Assembly: GCF_014197535.1 (NCBI RefSeq)
Contig: NZ_JACIFV010000002.1
Span: 372,001-436,000 of the forward strand
Source: Rhizobium aethiopicum
GTDB taxonomy: Bacteria; Pseudomonadota; Alphaproteobacteria; Rhizobiales; Rhizobiaceae
Length of the DNA: 64,000 nt
Reading direction: 5' to 3'
Below are positions 8,408-16,558 of the stretch, piece after piece. Position numbers and translations under genes: made by a program. The first letter of the stretch is position 1. Each line of letters starts with the position of its first letter. Below the pieces are notes generated by a model that saw only the letters and a list, made by a program, of their open reading frames with translations, had not been told where the DNA came from and searched no databases.

Positions 8408-8467
8408 CTCATCCGACCTGCGGGCCACCTTCTCCCCAGCGGGGAAAGGTGCCGGCAGGCGGATGAG
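8408..8467. repeat. Imperfect 60-bp palindrome, rhizobial intergenic repeat type
   Basis: Arms ctcatccg (8408-8415) and cggatgag (8460-8467) bracket further pairing (ccaccttctcccc with ggggaaaggtg). It lies between the convergent leuA and anti-sigma genes. I recognise the core (ctcatccg...cttctcccc) as a common intergenic palindrome of Rhizobiales; copy number cannot be counted here. It may act as a terminator for both genes. Confidence 0.6.
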
Positions 8468-8524
8468 GGGGCGGCTGGCGCTGATCGTCAATTTTCCTAT
8501 CGCGTCAAATCGTCGACTTGCCGA

Positions 8525-9364
8525 TCAGATCGCGGTGGCGATCTTCATGGCGAGCTGGCCGAGGGTGGCTTCGGCGGAGGGGCCGGCGAGAACGTAGGAG
8601 GTGCCGGCATTGTGCCAGGTGACCAGTCCAATCTCGTCCTTGATCGTTTCCTTGAAGTCGTCGGTCTCAGGCGGCTGCGCGTCCTTCCGGAAGCAGATGG
8701 AGATGATGTCGCCGTCGCTGTTGGAATAGACGAGCTGACCGACGGGGCGATTGTCGCCGAGAATGACGCGGGCACCCTGGAAGGTCCAGGATTCGGTGCT
8801 GAGATCCGGCACACGGAAAGGCACGCCGATGGCGGTCGTCAGCCAGCTGGAGATTTCTTCGGCCTGTGAGGCCGGCACTTCGACGAGGTGACGGGGCTGA
8901 CGGATCAGCAGGCGTTGATAGGCGGTGACGTCGCCGAGCCAGTCGTTGGTATTGGCGGGCGCCGTAGCGGTCGTGGTGGCGATCTCGTCGGCATCCGGGG
9001 TGGTGCCGGCAAAATAGCCGATGCCGCAACCGACGACGAAGAGGATAAGAGCGGCTGCCAGCGCCTGTGGGCCGCTGGGAGCCAGTTTCACCTGGGGGCG
9101 CATGGCGCGCTGAGTGATCGGAGTCTTTGGCGGCTGCGTGCTCTTGATCGAGCGGACGAGGGCGAGCGGCACCGGCTCCTTCAAGACATCGTCCAGGCGG
9201 CGGCGGCCGAAATCGGCGCCATGGCGCAGCTTTTCATGCAGACGACGCGCATTCTCGTCGCTAGCCAGGCGCTGTTCCAGTTCATGCCGCTGTTCGGGAG
9301 AGACCTCGCCGTCGAGAAGGGCGGTGAGCTGGGCTTCGAGCGGCAATTTCCTAAGATCGAGCAA
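8525..9364 (-). CDS. Membrane anti-sigma factor for the upstream ECF sigma (279 aa)
   Basis: The cytosolic N-terminal region (PLEAQLTALLDGEVSPEQRHELEQRL) matches anti-sigma ZAS-like helices but has no His/Cys zinc site. One transmembrane segment lies at about residues 100-119 (ALAAALILFVVGCGIGYFAG), and a periplasmic domain of about 150 residues follows. There is no good ATG; I chose TTG at 9364, one nucleotide after the sigma stop, so the pair is translationally coupled. The role is to hold the sigma inactive at the inner membrane until a signal releases it. The arrangement resembles the RpoE4/anti-sigma pair described in Sinorhizobium meliloti, but orthology is not shown here. Confidence 0.8.
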   Translation of the reverse strand: MLDLRKLPLEAQLTALLDGEVSPEQRHELEQRLASDENARRLHEKLRHGADFGRRRLDDVLKEPVPLALVRSIKSTQPPKTPITQRAMRPQVKLAPSGPQALAAALILFVVGCGIGYFAGTTPDADEIATTTATAPANTNDWLGDVTAYQRLLIRQPRHLVEVPASQAEEISSWLTTAIGVPFRVPDLSTESWTFQGARVILGDNRPVGQLVYSNSDGDIISICFRKDAQPPETDDFKETIKDEIGLVTWHNAGTSYVLAGPSAEATLGQLAMKIATAI

Positions 9365-9365
9365 T

Positions 9366-9875
9366 TCAGTACCTGTGGATGGGGTGGGTGCCGGCAAGTC
9401 CGGCGAAATGCAGCCTTGCGGTGGCCAGCTGGGAGACGACGCTTGCCGTCGAAATGCCCATGATGTCGGCCGCTTGCTGATAGCTGTGACCTTCGACATC
9501 GACGAGCAGGAAGATCGAGGAAACACCGTCCGGCATTTCGGCGATCATGCGATGGATAGCGTCGGGATCGACCGAGGCCGAGCGTTCACGCGCAGCCTCT
9601 CTGATATCGGTGACGTTGCCGCGTGCCGACGCCTTCGGCTTCCGCTTGCGGCTGTCCTCCGTCCACTGCTGGCGGGCAAGCGTGTAGATCCAGCTTTCCA
9701 GTCGGCCCTCGCCATTCCACTGATGCCCCCTGGCAATGGCGCGCAGACAAACGGCTTGGACAAGTTCGTCGGCCACACCAGCTTCGCCCGCGAGCGTGAT
9801 CGCGAAGCGGCGAAGGTGGGGCAGAAGGCCGACGAGATCACGCCGGAGGTCGATGGTCGTTGCGGGCTGACGCAT
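9366..9875 (-). CDS. ECF (extracytoplasmic function) RNA polymerase sigma factor (169 aa)
   Basis: Two-domain sigma-70 family protein. Region 2 spans about residues 10-75 (AGVADELVQAVCLRAI, GRLESWIYTLARQQW). Region 4 spans about 105-160, with the helix-turn-helix in YQQAADIMGISTASVVSQLATARLHF. The length is normal for an ECF sigma. It is followed directly by its membrane anti-sigma factor. Upstream on the same strand is a secreted TPR protein gene. The target promoters are unknown; I looked for a GGAAC-type autoregulated -35 in the 185-nt upstream spacer and could not fix one. Confidence 0.9.
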   Translation of the reverse strand: MRQPATTIDLRRDLVGLLPHLRRFAITLAGEAGVADELVQAVCLRAIARGHQWNGEGRLESWIYTLARQQWTEDSRKRKPKASARGNVTDIREAARERSASVDPDAIHRMIAEMPDGVSSIFLLVDVEGHSYQQAADIMGISTASVVSQLATARLHFAGLAGTHPIHRY

Positions 9876-10050
9876 TGTCTATCCAAGAAGCATTCACAAT
9901 GGTTTCGCGGACGAAAGCTTCGCCATCGGACGCGAAACCGGCTTTGTCGGCACCGGAGATGCAGATGCTTTATGAAGCAAATCCACTGCACTTCGCAAGC
10001 ATTCGGTCATCTTATCCCCTTTCCCAAGGGGTTTTCCCAATCTAGCCCGC

Positions 10051-10089
10051 AAAGCTTGCGTCAATATGTCTTGTAACCGTGCAAGCTTT
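10051..10089 (-). terminator. Inverted repeat overlapping the end of the TPR gene
   Basis: Perfect 9-bp arms aaagcttgc/gcaagcttt (10051-10059 and 10081-10089) straddle the stop codon of the TPR protein gene. There is no T-run on the minus strand, so termination is only possible, not clear. Confidence 0.35.
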
Positions 10090-10621
10090 GCAGCAGAGCG
10101 CGGTAGGCCCAGGTGTCTTCGCCGCCGCGGTCGCGAATTTCGACGAGCTGGACGCGCGCGCCCTGGATGTCTCCTTGTTCCACCAGTGCCATGCCCATGT
10201 AGGAGCGGGCGAGAATATAATTCTCATCCGCCTGCAATGCCTTGCGGTAATAGGACATGCCGAGCTCCATGCGACCGGCCTTGCGGTTGGCATAGCCGAG
10301 ATAGTTCAGAATGCGGGGGTCGTTCTGATTAAGGGCAAGATTGAGCACGGCGATGGCATTCTCATACTGGCCGGCATAGGCGAATTCGCGGGCGAACTTA
10401 TAGAGATCGTCGTCGTTGAAGCTGTTCTTCTTCGGGGTGACGCATTCCTTCTTGGCCTTGTCCCAGACCTTGCCGCCGGTGCAGGTCTTGGTCGTCTGCG
10501 TCTTCGGCGGCGGATTGGTGTCGTCGTTGCTGTCGCCGACCGCGAAGGCGGCGCTCGCCATGCCGAAGACAAAGCCGGCGGCAAGTGTTGTTCTGCACAG
10601 GCGGTGGAAGGGGGAAGTCAT
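10061..10621 (-). CDS. Secreted tetratricopeptide repeat protein (186 aa)
   Basis: Starts MTSPFHRLCRTTLAAG with a typical signal peptide cleaved near ASAAFA, so it is periplasmic. A low-complexity linker follows (DSNDDTNPPPKTQTTKTCTGGKVWDKAKKECV), with two Cys that may pair. The C-terminal half holds about three TPR units (LYKFAREFAYAGQYENAIAVLNLAL, ILNYLGYANRKAGRMELGMSYYRKAL, YILARSYMGMALVEQGDIQGA). TPRs mediate protein contacts; the partner is unknown. It lies just upstream of the ECF sigma gene on the same strand with a 185-nt gap, so it may belong to that regulon. I do not assign a gene name. Confidence 0.75.
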   Translation of the reverse strand: MTSPFHRLCRTTLAAGFVFGMASAAFAVGDSNDDTNPPPKTQTTKTCTGGKVWDKAKKECVTPKKNSFNDDDLYKFAREFAYAGQYENAIAVLNLALNQNDPRILNYLGYANRKAGRMELGMSYYRKALQADENYILARSYMGMALVEQGDIQGARVQLVEIRDRGGEDTWAYRALLQSLHGYKTY

Positions 10622-10779
10622 TGGCGGCTCCGTTCTGAGGCGATGCAGTCGGTTGGATTGTACGCTTACCGGTAAAAATACCAAGAGGGTAGGCCGCCTC
10701 CATGACAAATGTTGCGACGGTGGCGAAGCGCTTTCCGAGATTGATTCAAGTGCCGCATAAACAGAGTCCGAAGTCAGCG

Positions 10780-11688
10780 CTAAGGCGCGAAAATATCGAT
10801 GCTTTCCGGCATCATCGCATCGCCTGTCCTGTTCAGGCTGAAGCGCTCGCCGGTGAGCTCCCAGGCGCCCGGAGAGCCATCGATGGAGAAGAGGTTGTAG
10901 GCCGCCGGCGGCTTTATGCTGCCCGGCCCCTGCGAGGCCGACGCGATGCCGACGACAGGCACCGGCTGCACCTGTCCGCGCAGCCAATGCAGCGTATTCA
11001 GATGCGTGTGGCCGTGCAGCACGAGCTCGGCGCCGCCGGTTGAGATCACGGCCGCGAAGCGACGGATGCCAATCATGCGTTTGTGGAAGGCGGTGGCGCC
11101 GCGGATCGGCGGATGATGGATCATGACCACGCGGAAGAGACCGGCTTCGCCGGCCGCGCGCAGCATGTTCACCGTGTCGCGGGCCTGGCGGGCGCTGAAA
11201 AAGCCGGAGGCGGCGAAGGGGGGCGTGGCGACGGCCGTGGAGCAGCCGACGATCGCAACTTTGTCGCGGACACGCAGATAGGGAAAGATACGGCGGTCTT
11301 CCTGCCATTGCGGCGAGGCGAGATCGCCGCGGACATAATCGTACCAGGCGCGCATGGATTTCTCATAGGCACCCGGCACATAAGCGTCGTGATTGCCGGG
11401 AACGACCGAGGTTTCGGCGGGATCGCCGAGCGCGCGCAGCCAGGCGGCGGCGGCGCGGATCTCGATGCCGCTCGCCAGGTTGACGAGGTCGCCGGTGACG
11501 GCCAAATGATCGGCCTGATGGGCGCGGATGTCATCGAGCAGCAGATCCAGGGTGCTGGCGAAAAGGTGCTTGCGTCGATTTCGATGCCAGTTCACAAAGC
11601 CGGTTATGCGTTTGGAAAACAGCTCTTGAATGGAAAGACGGGGCAGTGGTCCGAGGTGGACGTCGGAAATATGCGCGAGCTTGAACAT
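10780..11688 (-). CDS. Calcineurin-like metallophosphoesterase (302 aa)
   Basis: The start MFKLAHIS at 11688 puts the first metal motif at residues 9-11 (SDVHLG). All blocks of the dinuclear metallophosphoesterase site are present: DVH, GDLVN, PGNHDAY and HGHTHLN. The middle includes FAASGFFSARQ and MIHHPPI. There is no signal peptide, so it is cytosolic. Family members hydrolyse phosphodiesters such as cyclic nucleotides, UDP-diacylglucosamine or cyclic dinucleotides; the substrate is not determined. It is divergent from the NUDIX gene with a spacer of about 50 bp, so they may share a regulatory region. Confidence 0.85.
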   Translation of the reverse strand: MFKLAHISDVHLGPLPRLSIQELFSKRITGFVNWHRNRRKHLFASTLDLLLDDIRAHQADHLAVTGDLVNLASGIEIRAAAAWLRALGDPAETSVVPGNHDAYVPGAYEKSMRAWYDYVRGDLASPQWQEDRRIFPYLRVRDKVAIVGCSTAVATPPFAASGFFSARQARDTVNMLRAAGEAGLFRVVMIHHPPIRGATAFHKRMIGIRRFAAVISTGGAELVLHGHTHLNTLHWLRGQVQPVPVVGIASASQGPGSIKPPAAYNLFSIDGSPGAWELTGERFSLNRTGDAMMPESIDIFAP

Positions 11689-11737
11689 GCTACGAGACAT
11701 AGACCAGCTTATTGACAAATCAAACACATCCGGCGCG

Positions 11738-12238
11738 ATGAAGAGCCGTAACGGAACGATGGTGGATAAAGAGAAGCGGCCCCCTCACATCCGGCTGGCC
11801 CTGCGCCTCCTGCATGTCTATTTCTCCTTCGCCCGCGGCATGACGATGGGCGTCAGGGCCGCCTGCTTCGATGCGGACGGCCGGATCTTTCTCGTGCGCC
11901 ACAGCTATATCGGCGGCTGGCATATGCCCGGCGGCGGGCTGGAGCGCAACGAGACGGCGGAAGAAGCGCTGGTCAAGGAACTGCGCGAGGAGGGCAACCT
12001 CAGAATCATCGGAAAACCGCAGCTGGTCCAAGTCTATTTCAATACCACGACCACGCGGCGCGACCATGTCGTATTCTATCGCGTAACCGTCGAGCAGACG
12101 GCACCGCGGCCGCCGGATTGGGAGATTTCCGACAGCGGGTTCTTTTCGCTCGACAGCCTGCCCGAGGGCACGACCGAGGCGACGTATCGCCGCCTCGCCG
12201 AGCTTCGGGGCGAGCAGGAGCCCGACCACCGCTGGTGA
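11738..12238 (+). CDS. NUDIX hydrolase (166 aa) with an altered NUDIX box
   Basis: NUDIX hydrolases cleave nucleoside diphosphate-X compounds. The box runs from GGLERNETAEEALVKELREE to GNL. The Glu residues that bind metal (REE) are kept, but the usual first Arg of the REUXEEXGU core is Lys and the final Gly is Asn. The strand IFLVRHSYIGGWHMPGGG before the box is typical. The start is uncertain: ATG at 11738 or 11759; neither has a strong ribosome binding site. The substrate is unknown. It is divergent from a metallophosphoesterase, and both are phosphohydrolases. Confidence 0.8.
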   Translation: MKSRNGTMVDKEKRPPHIRLALRLLHVYFSFARGMTMGVRAACFDADGRIFLVRHSYIGGWHMPGGGLERNETAEEALVKELREEGNLRIIGKPQLVQVYFNTTTTRRDHVVFYRVTVEQTAPRPPDWEISDSGFFSLDSLPEGTTEATYRRLAELRGEQEPDHRW

Positions 12239-12271
12239 GAAGCTTCAGGCTGCATTCAGCAATTTAAAGTT

Positions 12272-13282
12272 CTACAGCGTCCTTTGCGCGTCTAAAAAGA
12301 CGCGCGGCGTTGTAGCGCGGCCATGCGGGCTGTCGAGATCGAGCGCCGGGCCGACCGGGACAATGCCGGTCGGATTGATCGTCTTGTGACTGCGGTAGTA
12401 GTGCTGCTTGATGTGCTGCAGGTTTACCGTCTCGGCAACGCCTGTCGTCTGATAGAGGTCCCTGAGATAGCCCGGCAGATTGCGATAATCGGCGATGCGG
12501 CGGATGTTGCACTTGAAGTGGCCGACATAGACCGGGTCGAAACGCACCAGTGTGGTGAAGAGGCGCCAATCGGCCTCGGTCAATCTGTCGCCGAAAAGGT
12601 AGCGGCCCTTGCCCAGGCGTTGGTCGAGAATGTCGAGTGTTTCGAACAGTTTGCCGACATTTTCCTCGTAAGCTTCTTGCGTTGTGGCGAAGCCCGCCTT
12701 GTAGACGCCGTTGTTGACGGTGTCGTAGACTGTGGCGTTCAGCGTGTCGATCTCGGCACGCAGATCCTCCGGATAGAAATCGGCCTTTGAACCCGTCAAC
12801 CCGTCGAAGGCGCTGTTGAACATGCGGATGATCTCGGCCGACTCGTTATTGACGATCGTGCCGGTCTGGTTGTCCCAGAGGACGGGAACGGTGACACGGC
12901 CGGAATAGTGCGGATCCGCCTTGACGTAGATCTGCCAGAGCGTCCCAGCGCCAAAGAGATGATCGCCGGTAGCGCCGTCACCGATCTTGAACTCCCAGCC
13001 ATTCTCGAGCATCAGCGGATCCACGACAGAAACCGAAATTAGCTCCTCCAGCTTCTTCAGCTTGCGGAAGATCAAGGTGCGATGAGCCCAAGGGCAGGCG
13101 AGAGAGACATAGAGATGATACCGCCCGGCCTCGGCCTTGAAGCCGCCGCTTCCGGAAGGCCCGGCCTCGCCGTCTGCCGTCACCCAGTTGCGAAATTGCG
13201 AGGGCTGCCGTTTGAATTGGCCCTTGCTCTCCTTCGTGTCGTACCAGACGTCATGCCAGACGCCGTCCACAAGCATTCCCAT
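12272..13282 (-). CDS. Glutathionyl-hydroquinone reductase (YqjG/Xi-class GST family, 336 aa)
   Basis: Reduces glutathionyl-hydroquinones with glutathione in the cytosol. The N-terminal thioredoxin-like domain holds the catalytic Cys63 in SLACPWAHRT, with the family Trp-rich opening MGMLVDGVWHDVWYDT. The C-terminal helical GST domain holds GKYLFG-type and RLTEADWRLFTTLVRFD motifs. I start at the ATG at 13282 because E. coli YqjG begins in the same way; an upstream in-frame ATG at 13291 is possible but sits on top of the AAGGGA ribosome binding site. It stands as a single gene, divergent from the next GNAT gene. Confidence 0.9.
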   Translation of the reverse strand: MGMLVDGVWHDVWYDTKESKGQFKRQPSQFRNWVTADGEAGPSGSGGFKAEAGRYHLYVSLACPWAHRTLIFRKLKKLEELISVSVVDPLMLENGWEFKIGDGATGDHLFGAGTLWQIYVKADPHYSGRVTVPVLWDNQTGTIVNNESAEIIRMFNSAFDGLTGSKADFYPEDLRAEIDTLNATVYDTVNNGVYKAGFATTQEAYEENVGKLFETLDILDQRLGKGRYLFGDRLTEADWRLFTTLVRFDPVYVGHFKCNIRRIADYRNLPGYLRDLYQTTGVAETVNLQHIKQHYYRSHKTINPTGIVPVGPALDLDSPHGRATTPRVFLDAQRTL

Positions 13283-13467
13283 GATCTTCATTCCCTTGAT
13301 TGGCGTGTTGGAATCGAAGTTAGCTGAGATAGTCGGGCTTTGCAGGCGGTAAAGATTGAACAGTGCGTCACGCTCCCACGCGAGCAGGATCGGGTGTGCA
13401 TTTTGCGTTGGACGCCGGAAATTTTTCCTGCTATCGGCCTTTTCACGATTTGAGGAACGCTTGCCTG

Positions 13468-13500
13468 ATGTTCATTTCCAGAAACCCGCGACGACGCTGA
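13468..13500 (+). CDS. Candidate 10-codon upstream ORF coupled to a GNAT gene
   Basis: ATG at 13468 follows a GAGGAA ribosome binding site (13451-13456) and encodes MFISRNPRRR, then TGA at 13498-13500. The stop overlaps the ATG at 13500 of the acetyltransferase as TGATG, a classical arrangement for translational coupling. The acetyltransferase ATG itself lacks a ribosome binding site. Coding is a proposal from signals, not from conservation. Confidence 0.4.
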   Translation: MFISRNPRRR

Positions 13501-14063
13501 TGCTCCCGAACGCCGAAGGCGTGTTCGAGACCCATCAATCTGTCCAACCGGTTTCTGTCATCATGTACAAGCACGATCTCGTCTATCTCACCGAAGACGC
13601 GTCCCACGACGCCGCCATCGAACACATCAATGAAGAAGCCTTCGGTCCGGGCCGCTTCGCGCGGGCGGCCGCGCGTATCCGCGAGCAGGGGCCGCATGAC
13701 CTGTCGCTCTCCTTCATCTGCGCTGACGACGGCGAGACCATCGCCTCCGTGCGCATGACGCCGGTGCTGGCCGGCACGGTGAAGGGACATCTTCTTGGCC
13801 CGCTTGCCGTTCGACCCTCGCACAAAAATATAGGTATCGGCCGGGAACTGGTGCGGATCGCAGTGGAAGCTGCGCGGCACAAGGGTTCGGAAGCCGTTAT
13901 CCTCGTCGGCGATCCGCCCTATTACGGTCCGCTCGGCTTTGAGAAGGTGGCCTATAACGCACTTGCCTTTCCAGGTCCCGTCGATCCCGGCCGGGTGCTG
14001 GTCGTTCCGATCGCCGAAGGCGTGCACGAGCGGCTGAAAGGCATAATCGCTTGGCGCGGATGA
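13500..14063 (+). CDS. GNAT family N-acetyltransferase, YhbS-like (187 aa)
   Basis: Acetyl-CoA-dependent acetyltransferase with a single GNAT fold. The acetyl-CoA loop is NIGIGRELVRIAVEAA, close to the R/Q-x-x-G-x-G/A motif, followed by strand AVILVGDPPYYGPLGFEKV, which is typical of the YhbS group. The domain clearly starts near MYKHDLVYL (13563). I chose the ATG at 13500 because it overlaps the stop of a short ORF with a good ribosome binding site; a start at 13563 would give 166 aa. The acceptor substrate is unknown. Its stop abuts the stop of the convergent GNAT gene with no spacer. Confidence 0.8.
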   Translation: MLPNAEGVFETHQSVQPVSVIMYKHDLVYLTEDASHDAAIEHINEEAFGPGRFARAAARIREQGPHDLSLSFICADDGETIASVRMTPVLAGTVKGHLLGPLAVRPSHKNIGIGRELVRIAVEAARHKGSEAVILVGDPPYYGPLGFEKVAYNALAFPGPVDPGRVLVVPIAEGVHERLKGIIAWRG

Positions 14064-14480
14064 TCAGAGATTTTTCCGGAGGAAGCTGCGGGTGCGGCCT
14101 TCCGGGAAATCCTCAAGCTCGCCGAAGATTTCATAACCCTGGCGCAGATAGGCGCGGAGAGCCTGCGGGTTGAAGGTATCGATCCAGGCGCCACGACATC
14201 CTCGCGCCTTGGCCTCGTCTTCCGCTTTTGCGAGGATCTTGCCGGCTATGCCCGTTCCGCGCAGCGTATCGGGAATATAAAGCATTTGGGTGAAGAGCCA
14301 GCCCCAGGCGGTAAAGCCCGACAGGCCGCCGGTCACCTTCCCGTCGGTGTCGCGGATGAGGACGGCCAGCGGCTGGCGGTCCGAAGGGCCGACATCGCTG
14401 TTATTGAAGGCCGAGAGCGCATCGGTGATTACCGCGAGTTCCACAGCCGAAGGCGATGCCGTGAGCTCGAATTCCGGCAT
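14064..14480 (-). CDS. GNAT family N-acetyltransferase (138 aa), last gene of the moxR operon
   Basis: Small single-domain GNAT. The acetyl-CoA binding loop is LRGTGIAGKILAKAEDEAKARGC, followed by AWIDTFNPQALRAYLRQGYEIFGELEDFP, the usual beta5-alpha4 end of the fold. The start MPEFELTAS at 14480 lies only 4 nt after the stop of the large membrane protein gene, so it is the distal gene of the moxR - DUF58 - DUF4159 operon. The acceptor is unknown; it could modify a component of that envelope-linked system, but that is inference. It ends back-to-back with the convergent GNAT at 13500. Confidence 0.85.
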   Translation of the reverse strand: MPEFELTASPSAVELAVITDALSAFNNSDVGPSDRQPLAVLIRDTDGKVTGGLSGFTAWGWLFTQMLYIPDTLRGTGIAGKILAKAEDEAKARGCRGAWIDTFNPQALRAYLRQGYEIFGELEDFPEGRTRSFLRKNL

Positions 14481-14484
14481 GCGA

Positions 14485-16557
14485 CTATCGCCCTTCGCGC
14501 CACCACATGGCGCCGAAAGCGAGCAGCAGGATGCCGACGCCGGCGAAGCCGGCAAAGAGCGGCAGCGTGTTGATTCCCTTCAGGACCGTTTCGTTGGTCA
14601 TGCGAATCATCATACGCTCGTTATCGGAGACGCGGACCTGACCGCGCACCGGCAGGATCGGCGGAACGCTGATCGCGCCCTTTTCGCTGGCGACACGGGT
14701 CACGAGACCTTTGCTCCTGTCGACGACAGGCTTCAGCACGTCGGTGGTCGAGATCATCGCCTTGAATTCCGGCGCATCGACGGCGCCGATATGCACAAGC
14801 GTCGATAACTTGCCGTTACGGATTTCGAAGAGGCCGACCTCGTTCATGCGTTTCTCGGCCTTGTAGAGCCCGGGTTCTGTCTGGGTGAGCGGCAGGGTTT
14901 CGGTCTTGCCGGAGGGATAACGCACGGTGGCGTTACCAGGATTGTCGCCGATCGTCTGGCGCGTGACTTCAAGCGTTCGGCCGGAGGCGCGCGCCGTCAA
15001 CGCTTCTTCCTCGAGCGCTGGTTCCTTCATCAGCCAATGAGCGATGCGGCGATACAGCGAGACATTTGGACCGCCGCCTTCGAAGCCGCGCGCCCAGAGC
15101 CAGCCCTGATCGGAGAGCAGCATGGCGACGCGGCCCTGGCCGGCGCGGTTCAGCACCAGCAGCGGATGGTTGTCGGCGCCAACCATGATCGTTTCGCCCT
15201 GCGGTCGTTCGACATCGACGCTGCGGAACCAGCGGCCCCAATGCGGCGGGTCCTCGCCGGAGCCGTCCAAGCCGCGCGTGACTGGATGCTTGCGCCCTTC
15301 CTCCGAGAGGCGAGGATAGAAGGCCTTTTCGATCATCCGGCCCGTCGGCTCTGCCGGCAGCACGGAGGCGAGCGGCGTCATCGCGATCGACTCTGGGCTC
15401 GCATGTTCCGGACCGGCGGCGATCAGCAGCGCGCCGCCGTTCTCCACGTACTGGGCGATGTTGTCATAGTAAAGCATCGGCAGCACGTTGGCGCGGTCCT
15501 GATAGCGGTCGAAGATGATCAGGTCGAAATCCTTGATCTTATCGATGAAGAGCTCACGCGTCGGGAAGGCGATCAGCGACAGCTCGTTGATCGGCGTGCC
15601 GTCCTGCTTTTCCGGCGGACGCAGAATGGTGAAGTGAACGAGATCGACCGAGGCGTCGGATTTCAGGAGGTTGCGCCAAGCGCGCTCGCCGGCATGCGGC
15701 TCGCCGGAGACGAGCAGGACGCGCAGATTCTGGCGAATGCCGTCAATGACGTGGACGGCGCGGTTGTTGGCGGTGGTGACTTCGCCGGGAAGCGCGGCGA
15801 CGGAGAATTCGAGCACGTTGCTGCCGCCAGCCGGCACCTTGAAGGAGAAGGGCGTATCCTGACCGGGCGTTGCCTGCAAGGTAGCGATCTCGTCGCCGTT
15901 CAGCTTCACCGTGACGTCGGCCGTGCCGCCGGGGCTTGGACCATCGTCGAAGACGCGCAGGACGACCTGCTGCTCCTCGTTGACGATGCCGAAGCGCGGT
16001 CCCTTGATGACTTCGATCCGACGGTCGAATTCCTTGGGCTTGCCGGTGACGAGACCATGGATCGGCGCATCGAAGCCGAGCGCCTGATTAGCGGCCGGGA
16101 CATCATGGACTTCGCCGTCGGTCAGCATGATGGCGCCGCCGATGCGGGCGGCCGGGACATCGGCGATGTTGGCTGCCAGCGCATCGAACAGGCGGGTGGA
16201 CGGAACGTCGGAGTTGACGTCGCCTTCGACATCGACGAAGCGGGGTTCTATCTGGGGGAAGCGGGCAAGCTGCCCTTTCAATGCCGCAAGCGCGTCATCG
16301 GTCATCTTCGTGCGCTCGGGCGTCTGCTGGCTCTGGCTACGGTCGACGATGACGGGGACAATCGTCGATAGCTGATCTCGATCCTCCTGCAGCAGTACCG
16401 GATTGGCAAGGGCGGTCAGCAGGGCGAGGGCGGCCAGTGTCCTGATCCAGGCACCGCGAATGCCGCGCCAGATCGCAAAGGCGGCGATGAGAGCACTGAC
16501 GACGGCCAGTGCGGCCAGAATCGGCCAGGGCAGGAAGGGTGAAAAATCGAAGGTCAT
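14485..16557 (-). CDS. Large membrane protein of the moxR/DUF58 operon (690 aa)
   Basis: Two N-terminal transmembrane helices (about 8-27 and 36-54) and one near the C-terminus (about 663-683, LPLFAGFAGVGILLLAFGAMWW) anchor a large soluble middle region. Residues 60-165 resemble a degenerate von Willebrand A domain (VPVIVDRSQS, IGGAIMLTDGEVHD). Residues 270-490 resemble a class I glutamine amidotransferase-like fold (LRVLLVSGEPHAGERAWRNLL, YVENGGALLIAAGPEH, GQGRVAMLLSDQGWLWARG) without a clear catalytic Cys. The gene lies 1 nt after the DUF4159 gene. Homologues are found next to moxR in many alphaproteobacteria, and function is unknown. A scaffold or regulatory membrane component is likely. 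Confidence 0.75.
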   Translation of the reverse strand: MTFDFSPFLPWPILAALAVVSALIAAFAIWRGIRGAWIRTLAALALLTALANPVLLQEDRDQLSTIVPVIVDRSQSQQTPERTKMTDDALAALKGQLARFPQIEPRFVDVEGDVNSDVPSTRLFDALAANIADVPAARIGGAIMLTDGEVHDVPAANQALGFDAPIHGLVTGKPKEFDRRIEVIKGPRFGIVNEEQQVVLRVFDDGPSPGGTADVTVKLNGDEIATLQATPGQDTPFSFKVPAGGSNVLEFSVAALPGEVTTANNRAVHVIDGIRQNLRVLLVSGEPHAGERAWRNLLKSDASVDLVHFTILRPPEKQDGTPINELSLIAFPTRELFIDKIKDFDLIIFDRYQDRANVLPMLYYDNIAQYVENGGALLIAAGPEHASPESIAMTPLASVLPAEPTGRMIEKAFYPRLSEEGRKHPVTRGLDGSGEDPPHWGRWFRSVDVERPQGETIMVGADNHPLLVLNRAGQGRVAMLLSDQGWLWARGFEGGGPNVSLYRRIAHWLMKEPALEEEALTARASGRTLEVTRQTIGDNPGNATVRYPSGKTETLPLTQTEPGLYKAEKRMNEVGLFEIRNGKLSTLVHIGAVDAPEFKAMISTTDVLKPVVDRSKGLVTRVASEKGAISVPPILPVRGQVRVSDNERMMIRMTNETVLKGINTLPLFAGFAGVGILLLAFGAMWWREGR

Positions 16558-16558
16558 C

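Noticed and set aside
10016..10035. CCCCTT/AAGGGG hairpin followed by TTTT on the plus strand
   Set aside because: It looks like a terminator, but no plus-strand gene reads into it; on the minus strand it has no T-run.
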